Program-made: the position numbers and the translations under genes
NCBI GenBank assembly: GCA_037783545.1
Contig: JBBELK010001493.1
Coordinates: 1-64,000, forward strand
Length of the DNA: 64,000 bases
Reading direction: 5' to 3'
Source of the DNA: Henricia sp. BOLD:AAB3569
Lineage: Eukaryota > Echinodermata > Asteroidea > Spinulosida > Echinasteridae
In this document: positions 1-12,215 of the stretch, one piece after another
How the letters are laid out: each line of letters opens with the position of its first letter
Position numbering within the stretch: position 1 is the first letter of the stretch
The notes under the pieces: generated by a model
What the model was told of the DNA's origin: nothing
The model's input: only the letters and a program-made list of their open reading frames with translations
Database searches by the model: none

Positions 1-27
1 CTTACCTAAGCAAGCTGTTCAGCAACC

Positions 28-201
28 TCAATCAGCCAGTGGAACAAAGTCAGGACTCTTAGTGTAGCCCCGATTTCTCACGATGACATTCCATCTGGGG
101 AACCAATCTTCTTTCTTTATGTAGATACGATGCTGAATACCTGTAGATGTATAACCACGTGGCCGACATCGATTACGCCTTTTCTTTCCTAATCTAGGCA
201 T
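28..201 (-). CDS. candidate small ORF or exon, 57 aa, unknown
   Basis: A minus-strand ATG at 201 opens a 57-codon frame ending in TGA at 28. The product starts MPRLGKKRRN and is strongly basic at its N-terminus, with a W/R-rich middle (EDWFPRWN) and the ending DFVPLAD. Just upstream of the ATG on the minus strand is a pyrimidine-rich stretch ending in AACAG, a plausible splice acceptor, so this may be the start of an internal exon. I do not recognise the protein. It could be a remnant of a transposon ORF or a chance frame. The window edge lies 27 bases beyond the stop, so continuation cannot be judged. Confidence 0.3.
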   Translation of the reverse strand: MPRLGKKRRNRCRPRGYTSTGIQHRIYIKKEDWFPRWNVIVRNRGYTKSPDFVPLAD

Positions 202-363
202 GACGCTACTGTTAAGGACAAAATAGGCAATCCTTCAGCAATGGACACGTTATTTTAATAATAATCAAGATAGGGAGCCGAAATAGGGGAGCCGAAATTG
301 TGATGCAGATCGATTTGCCAATGGTAACTGGCTCTATACACTGGTATTGTGCTTCACTGGTAA

Positions 364-578
364 GGAGTTGGGAAGTTGATCAGAATTTTTTCTTTAAAAT
401 GACTCATCTAGCATTGGATGTGCAGATTTGATGGGGTAAAAAAACAAAAAAATTTCGAGTGGGAAAAATTTAAGATTTTTGTGAGGAAACACTTCAGAGG
501 AAAACTTGTGAGGAAATTCCTTCAGCCCATCTCATGTGTTTTGCACACAAGGTATGAAGCCATGATCAACTTCCCCCT
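364..578. repeat. dispersed MITE-like repeat, copy 1
   Basis: The stretch begins GGGAAGTTGATCA and ends with its inverse TGATCAACTTCCCC. It contains the core AAAATGACTCAT...AGCATTGG and TTTTGCACACAAGG. The same parts recur near 11640-11805 and 56430-56680, with fragments near 1040-1135 and 6073-6130. An 81-codon frame over it looks incidental. Confidence 0.5.
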
Positions 579-2083
579 TCACTTAAATGAAGAGGAAATT
601 CTCAGCGCCCAATCCGTATATTTCCAGGGTTATGGTCAAAATTCACCAATGTTTTGTAACTAATTTAATCTGCTTACATTTCTGAGTAAAGCAATGCATG
701 GTTACTTTGACCTTTTTGCTTCCACATCAAAAATTTCATGTTTTCTGCCCCTCTGCCCATGGGATAGTATATTTGGGGAGGTAACCTGTATTTTATATGA
801 TTGCTAGGTTAGACATAATCATTTTCTGGAAAAACTGAACATGCTCCTTTAAATCATCCACTGCAAGAACACAGGGACATGGCTCAGCGATTTAAATTTA
901 GTGCATCATGCCAGAACAACTTCAGAAGTGACATGTTCACTTTGGATGATTTTTTCTGTGAGAAAATTACAATGTATATAAAATTTACTAATGTATTTAA
1001 AATGTCAACTAATCAATCTGCAAGTTACAAGTTGAGCATATGTTTTTCTTTAAAATGACAAGCATTAGTAAGTGTAGACTATACGAACAGATTTGATAGA
1101 AAACCTAAATTTAGGAGTGAAAAAAGTATTCTCAGGATTTTAACACTTATTTTAAATTACAGCCAGTGTCATGGTCCATTGTAATAATTCTTTTAAACGT
1201 TCACAATTTCGTTTTCCATTATATTTGCCGTAGCCTACTGCATACTGATGCTCGATAAGTAATTTTAAGAGAAAATAATAGTTGTGATCGACTTTTTAAT
1301 TCTAACACCAAAATATTATGAGCTTTTCGTTTTATTTTATGTTATTTATTTGTTAGTCCTTATAATTTTTGCTCTATGTGCAGTTTAAATCCTAATTGCA
1401 AACTGTATATAGAAACCTTGTGCATAGCTGGTGCACAAAACTGACATATAATCCCATCAGCAAATTACAGACTTGTTAGCTATATAAAGGAAGAGGAAGG
1501 AAGATGAAAAAATTGACATTAAGATCGTACCTTGCACTATGCAGACGTTTTACATTACAAAATATATAATAGTCGCAAAATACAGTGCGAATTTTTGCAT
1601 ATTGTAATACATACCCCTTGAGGAGGTTACTCTAATTTCTGGCTATATGGTCCGAGGAGACTCATGACGTTGCAAATCCCTACGACATGTACGAAATGCT
1701 CAAATAATTATATATTTTTCTGAGCTTGCAAAAATCCGTCCACAGCCTTTCCTTACTTATCCGTTTTCCCAGCCGGCCAGATAGACGGCCCTGACATGGC
1801 AGATGGTATCTCCGCCCAGGATCCAACACGCTACGTGGAAATTATGACATCGCAGGATACCAGTGATATGGTTGGGGATTTAAATCATAGACTAGCCAAT
1901 CAAAGTCCTTGCTTTATTTTGCAACAATGAATTTTTGTTTTGGAAGCACCATTTTTTCCATAAATGCCATTTTGCCTTCCCAACGAAATGAATGCAGACC
2001 CAAAAGAACTTTTTCAAAGGGACCTTTTTAACATTGATAACCAAATTAGACTTCCGCACATGCACATAAAAATAATTCATAAT
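579..2083. other. non-coding interval, no gene seen
   Basis: AT-rich DNA with only short frames and no recognisable domain. A fragment of the dispersed repeat core (TTTTTCTTTAAAATGACAAGCATTAG region) lies near 1040-1135. Confidence 0.5.
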
Positions 2084-2252
2084 TGCTAATTACACTTAAT
2101 TCATAATAACGAATTACTAATTTGTAATTACGAATTAAGTAATCAGTATTAACGATTTAGTAATCCGTAATTATTAATTAAATACATGTAATCTGTAATT
2201 ACACATATAGTAATCCGTAAATACAAATTACTAATTTCATAATTCATAATGT
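2084..2252. repeat. AT-rich degenerate tandem repeat
   Basis: Many imperfect copies of TAATT(C/T)(A/G)TAATTAC and its inverse occur in a row, so the stretch is low complexity and locally self-complementary. Confidence 0.6.
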
Positions 2253-2583
2253 ACTTGCGTGGCGCCAATGTCTTTCATAGTTAGCTTACAAAATCAAATG
2301 GAAAATAAATTTAGAGCAACCCATTACTCAACAAAAACGACAAGAATTCTCTGATTTATGGCAAATGCACGGCATGCGTATGATTTAATTTTTGAGCTAT
2401 CCCTTTTTAATACACACTTTATTAAACTATTATATGTGCAGATAAACTATACATGTTTTCAGTAACAATTTAGCCTTAAACATGATTGTAAACTTGTCAA
2501 CAATGTCCATGAAAGATTATTTAAAATTCATATAACTTCCAGGATTGCTACACAAACATCTTAATAGAGCGGTTTCCATGGTT

Positions 2584-2732
2584 GTCACGGGGTCACTAAA
2601 CATCCCCGTGTTTGTCCTCCAGATCGGGAGAAAGCAATAGAGCCTCGTGCTTTTCTTTGCAGCCACATGCATTCTGCACGTTGTCCTCCTACATCTGGAA
2701 ATGACAAACACGTCAGTTTAGTGACCCGTGAG
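2584..2732. mobile_element. short TIR element (MITE), GTCACGGGTCAC family
   Basis: The left end GTCACGGGGTCACTAAAC is inverted at the right end as GTTTAGTGACCCGTG. Internal words TTTGTCCTCCAG and GAGCCTCGTGCTTTTCT are shared with the element at 10502-10672, so both belong to one non-coding family. Confidence 0.65.
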
Positions 2733-3054
2733 CACGCCCAAAATTTGGTTGTTTCAATTCCTTGGCGATTACATGTACATGTAAGACGTCATACCACATT
2801 CTATTACAACACATATGTTAGCATAATTTTAATAAGGTGCATGCACACCTTGTCTTGTGTGATGAGATAAATATCTGTCATTTACATGTACAGCCAAAAG
2901 TAACTTTGTTACGTCTTTATGCAAATATATACAAATATGAAATATACAAAATAACTGTTTATATACATGAATGGCTCATTTCAGTTTAAATCATTATTAT
3001 ACAATTTCTTGAGTGGAAGTTCTGCATTGCTGCTTACAGAAAGTGGTAACCTAG

Positions 3055-3190
3055 AGGCACAGGCTCGTCAGCAATGCACGCGCACCAAATTCGTGCCGAT
3101 GAAATACGCAGCATCCGATTGCAAAGGCATGGAGCTTGAAATTTCGTGGCACGAATTTGGCGCGCGCGCATTGCTGACGAGCCTGTGCCT
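3055..3190. mobile_element. MITE with TTAA-type end, copy 1
   Basis: The ends AGGCACAGGCTCGTCAGCAA and its inverse enclose about 136 bp, and the inner arms also pair (AAATTCGTGCC / GGCACGAATTT). TTAA follows directly on the right (3191-3194). The left flank is CTAG, possibly a decayed TTAA. It is related to the element at 59527-59825. TTAA flanks are typical of piggyBac-type elements; the assignment is inference. Confidence 0.6.
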
Positions 3191-3194
3191 TTAA

Positions 3195-4480
3195 GCATAT
3201 TTCATATGAAACCAAGTTCATACTCACTTTCCAGTAGTCACTTTTTTTTTTATCATTTGTTCAATTCACGAAGAAACAAGACAAACACAACTGTCAAATA
3301 TCATCCTGGCAACACCCATGCGCCAGTTGCGCACAAACTTTGGTAGTCAATTAGTTCCAATGCAAAACGCTATAATGTCCATCGAACCAATACCCGATGG
3401 TACCCATGACCAGCGCGACTGTGCCCTGTGGGCTTGTTTCCCTGACACGGACTAACCACATTGACTAAACTGGTTCGGTGGAATACGTGTAGTCAAGTAC
3501 ATGTATAGTTAACTACAGTCGTCAATCAATCTTGTTTCATCATACTATAGCAAACTTGACACGAGGTGTCCATTCCGATTACCATAGAACAGCATACCTT
3601 TTAAGCAATTCCTGATCTAATAATCATTTATTGCCACTAAAATCCATGCATTTCAAACTTAGGTATGAAATGAAGTGACCTTTTGCATGGAATTCTCCCT
3701 CACTTGCATGTTTTGAACCTCCATGGATGGCACACTAATGACAGAATACTAAGGATAGAAGTTTTCTATGGCTGTCTAAGGCCGGGGTCATACGGATTAC
3801 GACATCCCAATTTATTGTAATATTACTATTACAATGACCGAGATTGCGTTGTTCGTGTAACCCCACTTATTGTTATGTAAAATTACCAATCCGATTATAA
3901 GTTGTCGTCTGAACCCAGTTGTCGTTGGAATTATTACAATCGTATCAATAATCAATATTACGAGATTTTTCTCGTGTGATCCTTGGCCTATGAAAAACCA
4001 AAAGGATCAAAACGGATAATATGCTAAAAACAATTTACAATAACGTAGATTTATTTTTTTAAAATATGTTAATATATTTGTTTAGACAATCCCTGAAAGA
4101 ATTTTTTTTCAATCAGAACCATACAAATGTACATGCGTCCTTGCTTTTATATTTGTGTGTAATACATGAAAAAAAAGCTTAAAACAAATGAAAAACCCTA
4201 GAAAATAGAGAATTGGAAGTATACATATATAAATTCTTCTGACACAGAAATATAAACTTTTTAGGTCCATATTTATCATCATTATCGGCAGAGAGGCATT
4301 TGAAATGTTAAGAGAGTAAGTTCACTTCTGTATCCAAAATATTGGACAATAAATGTTTAGATTGCCCTACAAATTTAAACCCTTTTTTGTTTGTTACTGA
4401 GTAAGCTATGTTACCACCACCTCTGCAATTTCTCTCCTCGGTCGGAACCACAAGAAGCAAACTGAACACCTGACTCTGAT
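3195..4480. other. non-coding interval downstream of the zinc-finger gene
   Basis: No supported gene. The stretch 3778-3990 begins AAGGCCGGGGTCATACGG and ends with a loosely inverse CGTGTGATCCTTGGCCT, which may be a decayed MITE. The part nearest 4480 should hold the 3' UTR of the minus-strand zinc-finger gene. A minus-strand AATAAA lies near 4050, but I cannot prove its use. Confidence 0.4.
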
Positions 4481-5915
4481 TCAACGTGTTGCACGTGCCA
4501 GTTGTAACTTCATGTCCTCTAAAGTCCCGCAGCGTATACTACCCTCTAGAGTCATATTAGAGTGCAGCTGTTGATGCGATTTCCTGACGTGTGCATCTAG
4601 CATATGGTCCTGGGAGAAGTTCTTCCCGCAAATATGACAGACGAATGTGTCTGGTTGCTTGAGGTTCGGCATGGGCATTGTCAACGCTTCAGTGCATGAA
4701 TTAGCCATGATAGACAAGTTAAGTGCTGGGTTGATATTCAGTGAATTGCCAAGTTGAGTGTGTTTGCTCTTGATATGTGCATTGAGCGTTCCGCTTTGGG
4801 TGAACCCCTTGCCACATTGATGGCATAAATGAGGCTTCTTACCTGTGTGAACAGTTTGGTGGCGGGCTAAATCAGATGGGTTCGTGAATGCTTTGGGGCA
4901 ATTTGGGCATTTGAAAGGTCGTTCCCCCGTATGGATCCTCTCGTGATATTCGAGGCCAGTGTGCCATCTGAAAGCCTTGGGGCAGTATTTGCAAAGGAAC
5001 GGCTTGTCACCGTCGTGGATGCGCATGTGCTTGTTCATACCGATACTGGTCTGCAACTGGATGCCACAAATATGGCAGATGACGGGTCGTTCTTTACTCA
5101 GCGACGATGTCAAATCAGGGTGTTTGGCTGCAATGTGTTGTTTGAGTTTGCACTGGAAGGTAAATGTTGCGTCACAAAAGGAGCATTTATTCTTGGACGC
5201 TTTGCCTCTGAGCTCTTGCAAGTGCCGATCGTACGTTGCCTTGTGAACAAACTTGATCCCGCACCCTTCACACAAGTATCGACGTTCCAGGGTGGACTTT
5301 GTACTTCTACGAGTTAAAACCCTCTGTTTTTTAGACTTCTTACATCCAGAAGGTTTTTCTACTTTCCGTCTCTTCTTATCCCGTTTCTTTTTCTCTTTGC
5401 CCAAGTGCTTGTACACCAACTTGGAAGCAACAATATTTTGTTCTTGATTTGACAAATCTTGTTGAAGATGTCCTTTGATTTCAGGGCCACTGTTCCGATT
5501 CATGGCTTGGTCTGTCTGTGACATCATGCTCGCATCACACGCCTCTACTGGACTGTGTGAATTGTCTGATGTTGCAATAGGCTTTGAGTGTGCACAGCAA
5601 CACAGATTAACTTGAATTTCCAACCGAGATAGTACTCTTTTGTTGACTGCTGCTGTGCATGACAATGTTACCCACGTGTACGCCAGTGCCCTGACTTATT
5701 GCTGGCTGACTCAGCGCTGGCAATGCGATGTTAGTCAACATATCACCATGTGGGTTTGGCACGCTTATAGTACCAATTGAAGCAGGAATAATGTTGGTGT
5801 TTCTGTACTCATCGGAGAACACCAAAACGTGTTCATCATCCACTTCTGTTAGTGTTAGGCCATCGGGCGAGACTCCAAGAGGTGTATGAATGCTCATTGC
5901 AGTGGGTGCGTCCAT
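4481..5915 (-). CDS. C2H2 zinc-finger protein, two coding exons proposed
   Basis: This is likely a nuclear DNA-binding transcription factor. The main frame (4481-5665) encodes a lysine/arginine-rich, NLS-like block (KEKKKRDKKRRKVEK) at about residues 90-104, then seven C2H2 units. Unit 1 (CEGC...H at 132-148) lacks a clear second His. Units 2-7 (about 161-182, 198-217, 225-245, 253-273, 281-302, 343-364) are complete, and HTGERP/HTGKKP linkers join units 4-6. An overlapping second frame upstream encodes an acidic, Ser/Pro-rich N-terminus starting MDAPTAMSIH (ATG at 5913-5915). It sits just inside a good acceptor (TTTACTTTACAG, exon from 5925). A 106-nt intron (5566-5671, GTAAC...CATCAG) would join both frames and give 442 residues. 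A frameshift or alternative start at 5665 is the other reading. Further 5' exons are expected. Confidence 0.8.
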
Positions 5916-6189
5916 CTTGAAATATCTGTAAAGTAAAGTTGCAAACACATTACAATAGCAGGAATGTGCACACATAGTACATGCACCTGACCATCGCATA
6001 CCACCCCCTTTCTACATTGTATATTGTTCGTTCACGGCCAAATTTGGTTTATACCCATGTAGGCCAGGCACATTGGAAAAGAACTGAGTAGTTGATTATG
6101 GCTTCAGAACTTGTGTCCAAAACATATCATCATCAGACAGGCTGTATGACGGTCACTGGCCCAGGACAAAATGAGATGGGGCCACAAGA

Positions 6190-6500
6190 GGGCGGACTAT
6201 CCATTGTCAATCTGTAAACACGTGGGAAAAGTCGCTCTTATCCCGAGTTTGCTCGAAAATGTGAAGAAAAATGACGTTGGACTAGTTTTTTTCCTGTTTA
6301 GAAGAATCATCGGGGAAAACGGACCTTGGTACTAAATTCTGGAGATTCCAGGGACTTCCATGGTAAGTTTTTCAATGTTTAATTTTGATTGTAAAATGAA
6401 AATTCTGCTTGGAGTTCGGCGGCCATTTTGGTCGTGCAGGAAAATTCAACATGGCGAATGGGGGTAAATTGTCAAAGGGCTAAAAGTGTTATATAGAAAA
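6190..6500. promoter_or_regulatory. possible promoter / first-exon region
   Basis: The stretch lies upstream of the minus-strand zinc-finger gene. On the plus strand ATG is followed at once by GTAAGTTTTT (near 6359), a good donor, and ACATGGCGAATGGGGGTAAA lies near 6449. On the minus strand AAAATGGCCGCCGAAC resembles a YY1 site or a start context. These could mark a bidirectional promoter. No downstream plus-strand coding exon was found in the next kilobases. Confidence 0.25.
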
Positions 6501-6613
6501 TGATAACGTCCCAATAAAAACGTCTGAAAAAACACTTTTAGCCTTCTAAAACTAAAGTACTTGATAAGTAATTGATAAACTTCTCAATTCATACCGACTT
6601 TAATAAATCTTAA

Positions 6614-7217
6614 TATCGACGTTCTCAATGCATCATGGGATTGGATGACAAATATTGCCCGGTCAAGTGTGCGTAAACCTATGAGGCGGAGGCCAAATCG
6701 GCAACTTTTTAACTCATTTTACGAAAACCAAAAAGAGTTCAAGAATCAACCTCTCACCACTTTTTCTTTGATACATAGGCCTAGCAGACATACTTACAAA
6801 CATGTCCCGAAACAGAAAAGTTGCAAATGTGAGAAATCATCCGAGTACCGCACTCGCAACTTGGTATGCACAATGCAATACACGCCGTATCGGCACGGCA
6901 GTTGGATTGAATGTGCTGCACTGCGAGTCTGTGTTAACAAAATAATACACAAACAAACATCCCCGCCACGAAGGGAATCCCCTATGATTTCTCCCATTTG
7001 CAACATTTCTGTTTCGGGACATGTTTGTCAGGATGTCTGATATATATAGTGATAGTGATAGGCCTATCAAAGAAAAAGGTTAATTCTTGAACTCTTTTTG
7101 GTTTTCGTGAAAATGAGTAAAAAAGTTGACGAGATGGCCTCCGCCTCATACGCACATAGTACACTTGGCCGGGCAATTATTTGTCATCCAATCCCATGAT
7201 GCATTGAGAACGTCGAT
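6614..7217. mobile_element. foldback element with ~200-bp inverted arms
   Basis: The left end ATCGACGTTCTCAATGCATC and the right end are inverse. Complementarity continues for roughly 200 bp on each side (TGGGATTGGATGACAAAT, GAGGCGGAGGCC, ACGAAAACCAAAAAGAG, CATGTCCCGAAACAGAAA), leaving a central ~170 bp. No transposase is present. No clear target duplication could be read. The frames of up to 131 codons here arise from the arms. Confidence 0.75.
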
Positions 7218-8153
7218 AAGGTTTATTTTTTTCCATTTTAAGGACCATGACAAACATGCAATTTTATTTCACTTTTTAAAAATCTCAGTCTAGTCAACGT
7301 ACAATTAGTGTGTTCTTGGATTTACCGCAAACATTAAAACTGTCCACTTACTTCGGGATGGACGATTTCAACGTTGATTTTAGTGGATTTTTGTAGTGTT
7401 GGTGCAAGACGAATCTGTGTGAACTGTTCATAAGCGCCGCGCCATATTATTTAGCACCTCACCATTATTTAGCACCGACAAGAGAGGGCGCCATACACAG
7501 AGAACGGTTCGCTCATTCTGTGATTCCCGGGAGCTAGCCCAGCAGGATTTAATCATAATTTTGAGTGCAAAAGGTTTGAATTGGTAGAAGTATCTGGGAC
7601 ATCTTACAAACGGGCTTTCTTAAGTGTCCCGGGAGGTTCGTTGGGAGGGGGCAGCCCTGCCCTGCAGCCCGACGGCACACTGCAACTCTGGCACACCGCG
7701 CTTTCGAAGTCCTTCTCCCGCCTATGCATGACCCAGACACGGTCGTGGTCCCCGGCTCCCTCTCCCGGCCGGCCGCCCGGCGCCCGACCACCAGACAACC
7801 TCGCACCCCTCCCCCCTCTTCCCCCTCCCCCCACCCTTCCCGGCGCCCGGCTTTATGTCCTTTTCATTGTGTAGCAGACGTCGGAGAAAATTGTATATTT
7901 TTTTCCGGTTTTCATGTTGGTAGGAGGGGGTAGTGGTTCTACCTTGTTATTTTCCCTTTAAAATGTTCCTAAAGCTGTCAGTGGCGAACGCTTTAATTAG
8001 GGTCAACGCCTCCAAACGGTTCTTGTAAGTTTGCGTACAAGCTTTTAGGCATGTACCAATAAGATTTTTGACCACTCCTTTGCGAAAGTCTTCAGGTCCC
8101 TTTGTCCCCCCTTTGGTCTTCGACCCCTGCAGACCACGCCCTCCCCCACACCC
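7218..8153. other. non-coding interval with a GC-rich patch
   Basis: 7600-7860 is GC- and C-rich and produces overlapping frames on both strands, which argues against any of them being real. A minus-strand frame ending at 7947 (…FRKGVVKNLIGTCLKA…) follows an acceptor-like CTGCAG near 8130. It has a protein-like composition but no family I recognise. Confidence 0.35.
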
Positions 8154-8154
8154 G

Positions 8155-8173
8155 AGGGGCGCTCCTTGTACAA
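8155..8173 (+). repeat. lone partial satellite monomer
   Basis: The sequence AGGGGCGCTCCTTGTACAA is identical to the 3' half of the 60-bp satellite monomer. It abuts the left end of the 8174-12704 element and is the left edge of the array that resumes at 12705. Confidence 0.85.
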
Positions 8174-9036
8174 TAGACCAGTTCACTAATAAATTCAAAT
8201 ATATGCACGCATGCGCATAGCAGACGTCGGAGGCTTGTCGATATTTACGTGCACATGTTTATATGGCGATACGCGATTAAGCATCATCTTTCTCTGTTTT
8301 GGAGTTAAGTTGTAGCGTTTTGGGGTATAGCAAAAGGCAAAATGCCAAATTTAAGGATAAAGGAATCCATTTATTCGATTTTTCAAGGTTTACGAGGGAA
8401 GAAAAAATACGGGAAACATCGTTTGTGGGATAGGCGCGTGTAGTGGCACGGTACGTGCGGCGAGGCCTATGGGTCTCGTCAAAATATTTCGAAGCCGGAC
8501 TGGGAGGATTAAACCCAGAAGGAATGAACTTTAGGTCAATATAATACTTAATACTACTATTTGGCCTGTGACACGACAGGAGGAAAGAAGAATGAATGAC
8601 CATGACTTTAGACTTGTGTACAAAATTTGTGATGTGGCTGGCCGCACATCCCACGTTTAACTTTAAGTTTCTCAAATCTTAAATTATTTTCACTCCTAAT
8701 TTTTTTTTTCATCAGGAGCCACTTACATGGCGCTGTTTAGCACAAACATTAGCTTAGCACTAATTTATAAAATGGGTTCCCAACCACAACTGAATGTCAA
8801 ATTGTGTTTTTACAAACACTGAACAGTAGCAAAATATATTAGTAAATCACTTACAATTTTGCCTGGGCTGGCAACCCGAAATGGCAATACAAAGCAAAGC
8901 AATTCTGTGCTGAGCATATTTTTCAGAAGTTGATTTGTTTATATGAAGTTGAGCATATTTTTGTGCTAAACATGAAATTAGCCTCTGATCTGCATTTACT
9001 GATGCTTAAAGAGGGAAAAACTGGAAAGACCATAAT

Positions 9037-9105
9037 GGTCAGGATTCTAACCCAAGACATCTAACATGTCAGGTTGATGTTCTACCAGCTGAGCTACAGC
9101 ATATA
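9037..9105 (-). repeat. tRNA-like fragment / SINE head
   Basis: On the minus strand TAGCTCAGCTGG fits a Pol III A box, and GGTTAGAATCC fits a B box with one mismatch, at tRNA-like spacing. The acceptor stem does not pair, so this is not a working tRNA gene. Confidence 0.5.
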
Positions 9106-10501
9106 ATGCATAATTACACTCTGGTTTTCCATCAACTTAATCTTTCTTGCCGTGAATGTGCTGTATTTCTTCAAATGTACATAGCAGCAAATAATTTCAA
9201 ATTAATTTCATAAAATGTAAACAAGTGCAAAAATTGTATAATTACAGTGAATACTCTATTAAAAGTGTATGTACATCTGTACACTGCAGTAATAGGGTAC
9301 ATTTGAAAAATAAGTCAATAATTCCTTTCAGATGTCTTTAGTTTATCTCAAAATTTAAGAAATTTCCTTGTACTTCTCAGGAAATAACTTTTGCCAAAAA
9401 AAGTAAGAAATTGCTGCCACAACATACATTTTAAAAAAAGCAAGTGTACAAATTTTCCTATCGGCATGTAACCTGGACAGACAATTTTGTGACATTTTGT
9501 TCCGTCTTTGTTACATGTGTAATAGGAAAATTTGTGTCACAAATGTATGTTGTAGGACTATTTTTCTTACTCTTGGTAAACAAAATTATTTGCTCAGTTT
9601 AGCTTGATAATTTAAAGATAAAATTAAGACACTTCAAGTGAACTGGGACCTAAGATCTTGAATGTTACAGAAATGTACCCCATTACTGTGGACAGACCCA
9701 TATAGATTCATGTTTGAATTCACCTGTATAAATTGCACTTGCTAACTTAATCATTACACTTGTACTCAACAAATGGCTCCTGGATTATATGACTGAGTAG
9801 ACAACAAACTGACCCTACCACGTTATTCCAAGTCAACGACATTACCTCATCAACAGTTCTACTCATTAAAGTTGTTGATAATTTAAATACATTGTACATT
9901 TTGTGTACATTGGCTATAAATCATGGAGAAAGAGTCCCAACTGCATCTTCATGAGTGTTATGAGCTGGTCACTATATGAAGCACATTTTCCTTATTCTGC
10001 TGCCCAAAGAGTAATCCTTTCACCAGTAGTTCATCAGTGAAGCCTTGGTTTCAGGAAAGCTGCAAAAAATGTTAAGTGTGAAAAAAAAAATCATTTTTGT
10101 CCCTCTCTTCTACTTTTTGAAACCAGCTTACTCTATTAGGCATACTAGTGCACTTAGTATACAGCAGTCATTATGAACACTTATCTTTATACATGTAAGC
10201 ATAGTAAATAAATACAGTTGAGTTGAGTTAATAAGAGGTCCTTAATTGGACTTTGCACATTAACTTGTTATGTTAACCTTGTATTATCAGAAATGAAAAC
10301 AATGAGGAACAACTGAAAGAATTGGGAACCAAAATTGGGCAACAAAATTTGTCCTTGTTATGAGTGGAATGCTCGTATTAGCAAGGTTGAACTGTACCAA
10401 CACAGGGGTGGATCTAGGAATTTTCCAGGGAAGGGTTTTGCCAGTGCGAGTGCAGACAAAGTCACTCAGTCAGACAAAGTCCCCCACCCCGCCCCCCAGC
10501 T

Positions 10502-10672
10502 GTCACGGGTCACTATAAACATCTCTCGTGTTTGTCCTCCAGAAGAGAAGAGAAAAATAGAGCCTCATGCTTTTCTGCTAGCAGCCACATGTATTTCCCA
10601 ATCCCACATGGCTCTATTGTTCTCTCTTCGATCTGGAAGACAACCACGGGAGGGTTTATAGTGACCCGTGAC
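10502..10672. mobile_element. MITE, GTCACGGGTCAC family, copy 2
   Basis: The ends GTCACGGGTCACTATAAAC and GTTTATAGTGACCCGTGAC are exact inverses. Internal words TTTGTCCTCCAG and GAGCCTCATGCTTTTCT link it to 2584-2732. It lies inside the 4.5-kb TIR insertion. Confidence 0.75.
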
Positions 10673-11639
10673 TAATGTATACTGATATGATGAGGCACTT
10701 ACATTGTATACACAAGCAGTATCATCGTCTTGGCATCATTGTCCTCAATGTAATTGTAGCTCCAACACCGGTCCTAATACCACCTGCTCCAGTTCCCCAA
10801 CATTCAAGAGTCTTGGCATTTTTGTCTGTCATCACAAAATAAAGTACATGTAGTACTTTTGTACATCAAAACAATTATGTTGGCTACATCAGTTTTACAA
10901 AATACTGAAAAAGTTTTCAACTTTCTGTCTCAACCTTGTCAACTAGCTTTTCAGTTCCAAAAACATACATGTATATGTCACTTCAAAGGGCAATTTTGCA
11001 TTTTTATGACTAGGGACGGGAATTACGGTTAATTCAGAAACCGGTTTTCAATTTTTTCGGTTAAACGGTTAACCGGTTAAACGTCCCACCCCTATTTATG
11101 ACTACTTAAATTTTAAATTATCAAAATATTTGAAATGGCTTGTGTTTATATGTCAACATGCGTAATGTTGTCAGTCATTCCATCAGTCAACTTACGGGCA
11201 TCACATGTTTCTCTAGCTCTGTGATCAAGAAGTTCTTCATTACAAGGTCATGCAGGAGAATGGCGTGGTCCTTGTGATGTCTTATAAAGGGAAATTCAAG
11301 GATTCTTCTGCGCTGTGCTGTCACTCATGGCACGGCTTCACAACTCTTTCTTCAGTTTCCTCGAAGACAAACTTTGAAGTTCAAGTTACTGTAAATGACA
11401 TTAAAGCCAGGAAGCCTTGAAGATTGTGTCCACCAATAACTGATACCTGACTTAGCCCAGACATTGTGTACAAAACATACGAGACTGGTTAAAAAATGTT
11501 TTTTTTTAATCTCAAATTTTTCTCACTCCTTAAAATGTTTTTCTTTTAATTATCAAATCTGCAGTTATTTATGTTTGATACAGAAAAGTCATGATGATTT
11601 GAAGGTCAAGATATATGGGTTTAATAACCTCTGAAGTCT

Positions 11640-11805
11640 GGGTAAGAGTTAAGAAGTTTGATCAGATTTTTATTGCTTAAAATGACTCATTAAGCATTGG
11701 TACAGATTTAATGAAAAAACCAAAATTTTTAGTCAATCTCATATGTTTTGTACAGACAGTATAAGTAAGTCATATGTCAACTACTCCATTCTTTCCCTTC
11801 TCCCA
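11640..11805. repeat. dispersed MITE-like repeat, copy 2
   Basis: It shares TTTGATCAGATTTTT, AAAATGACTCATTAAGCATTGG and TATGTTTTGTACAGACAG with the copies at 364-578 and 56430-56680. Confidence 0.5.
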
Positions 11806-11999
11806 TGCACTTGTATATTAATAGTTTATATGAATAATTTTGCCCCAGGGGTAGGAATTTTTTAGTATCAAAAAGTGACAATCCCAATTTCTTGGGAGAG
11901 AGGGAGGAGAAGAGGGGCATAAGAATTGAGGAGTTGATCAATAATACCATCAGTGTCTTTTATACACCTATCAATTGTTCCCCCGCCCCCTCCCCAACG

Positions 12000-12215
12000 C
12001 CCCTCCCCCGGGTTGCCCCACCTAAGAGGTGGGGATTGTCACTTTTCGCGTGACAAAATCCCCACCCATGGGGCACAATTTAGGTGACAAAAATCCCCAC
12101 CCTCGGGTGCAAAATGTGCATTTATGCACAAAAAATTGTATTTCAATGGGTCAAAATCCCCACCCTGGGGCACGAAAAATGTGACCAAACCCCCACCTAA
12201 GGGGGAGGGGGAGTA
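12000..12215. repeat. degenerate tandem repeat, AAAATCCCCACCC
   Basis: Four to five imperfect copies of a ~45-60-bp unit are built on (C)AAAATCCCCACCC followed by GGGGCAC. Inverse CCACCTAAG...GGTGGGG words occur at the edges. Confidence 0.55.

Noticed and set aside
3778-3990. MITE with GGCCGGGGTCATACGG ends
   Set aside because: The inverted ends match only loosely and no duplication was visible, so it is mentioned only in the interval note.
4931-5317. Plus-strand 128-codon frame opposite the zinc fingers
   Set aside because: Antisense shadow of the C2H2 gene; no domain.
6645-7176. Candidate genes from frames of 60-131 codons
   Set aside because: All lie within the arms of the foldback element and mirror each other.
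7549-7933. Overlapping frames in the GC-rich patch
   Set aside because: Several frames are open on both strands because of base composition; none has a domain or splice context.
9037-9105. Functional tRNA gene
   Set aside because: A and B boxes are present, but the acceptor stem does not pair and the B box has a mismatch.
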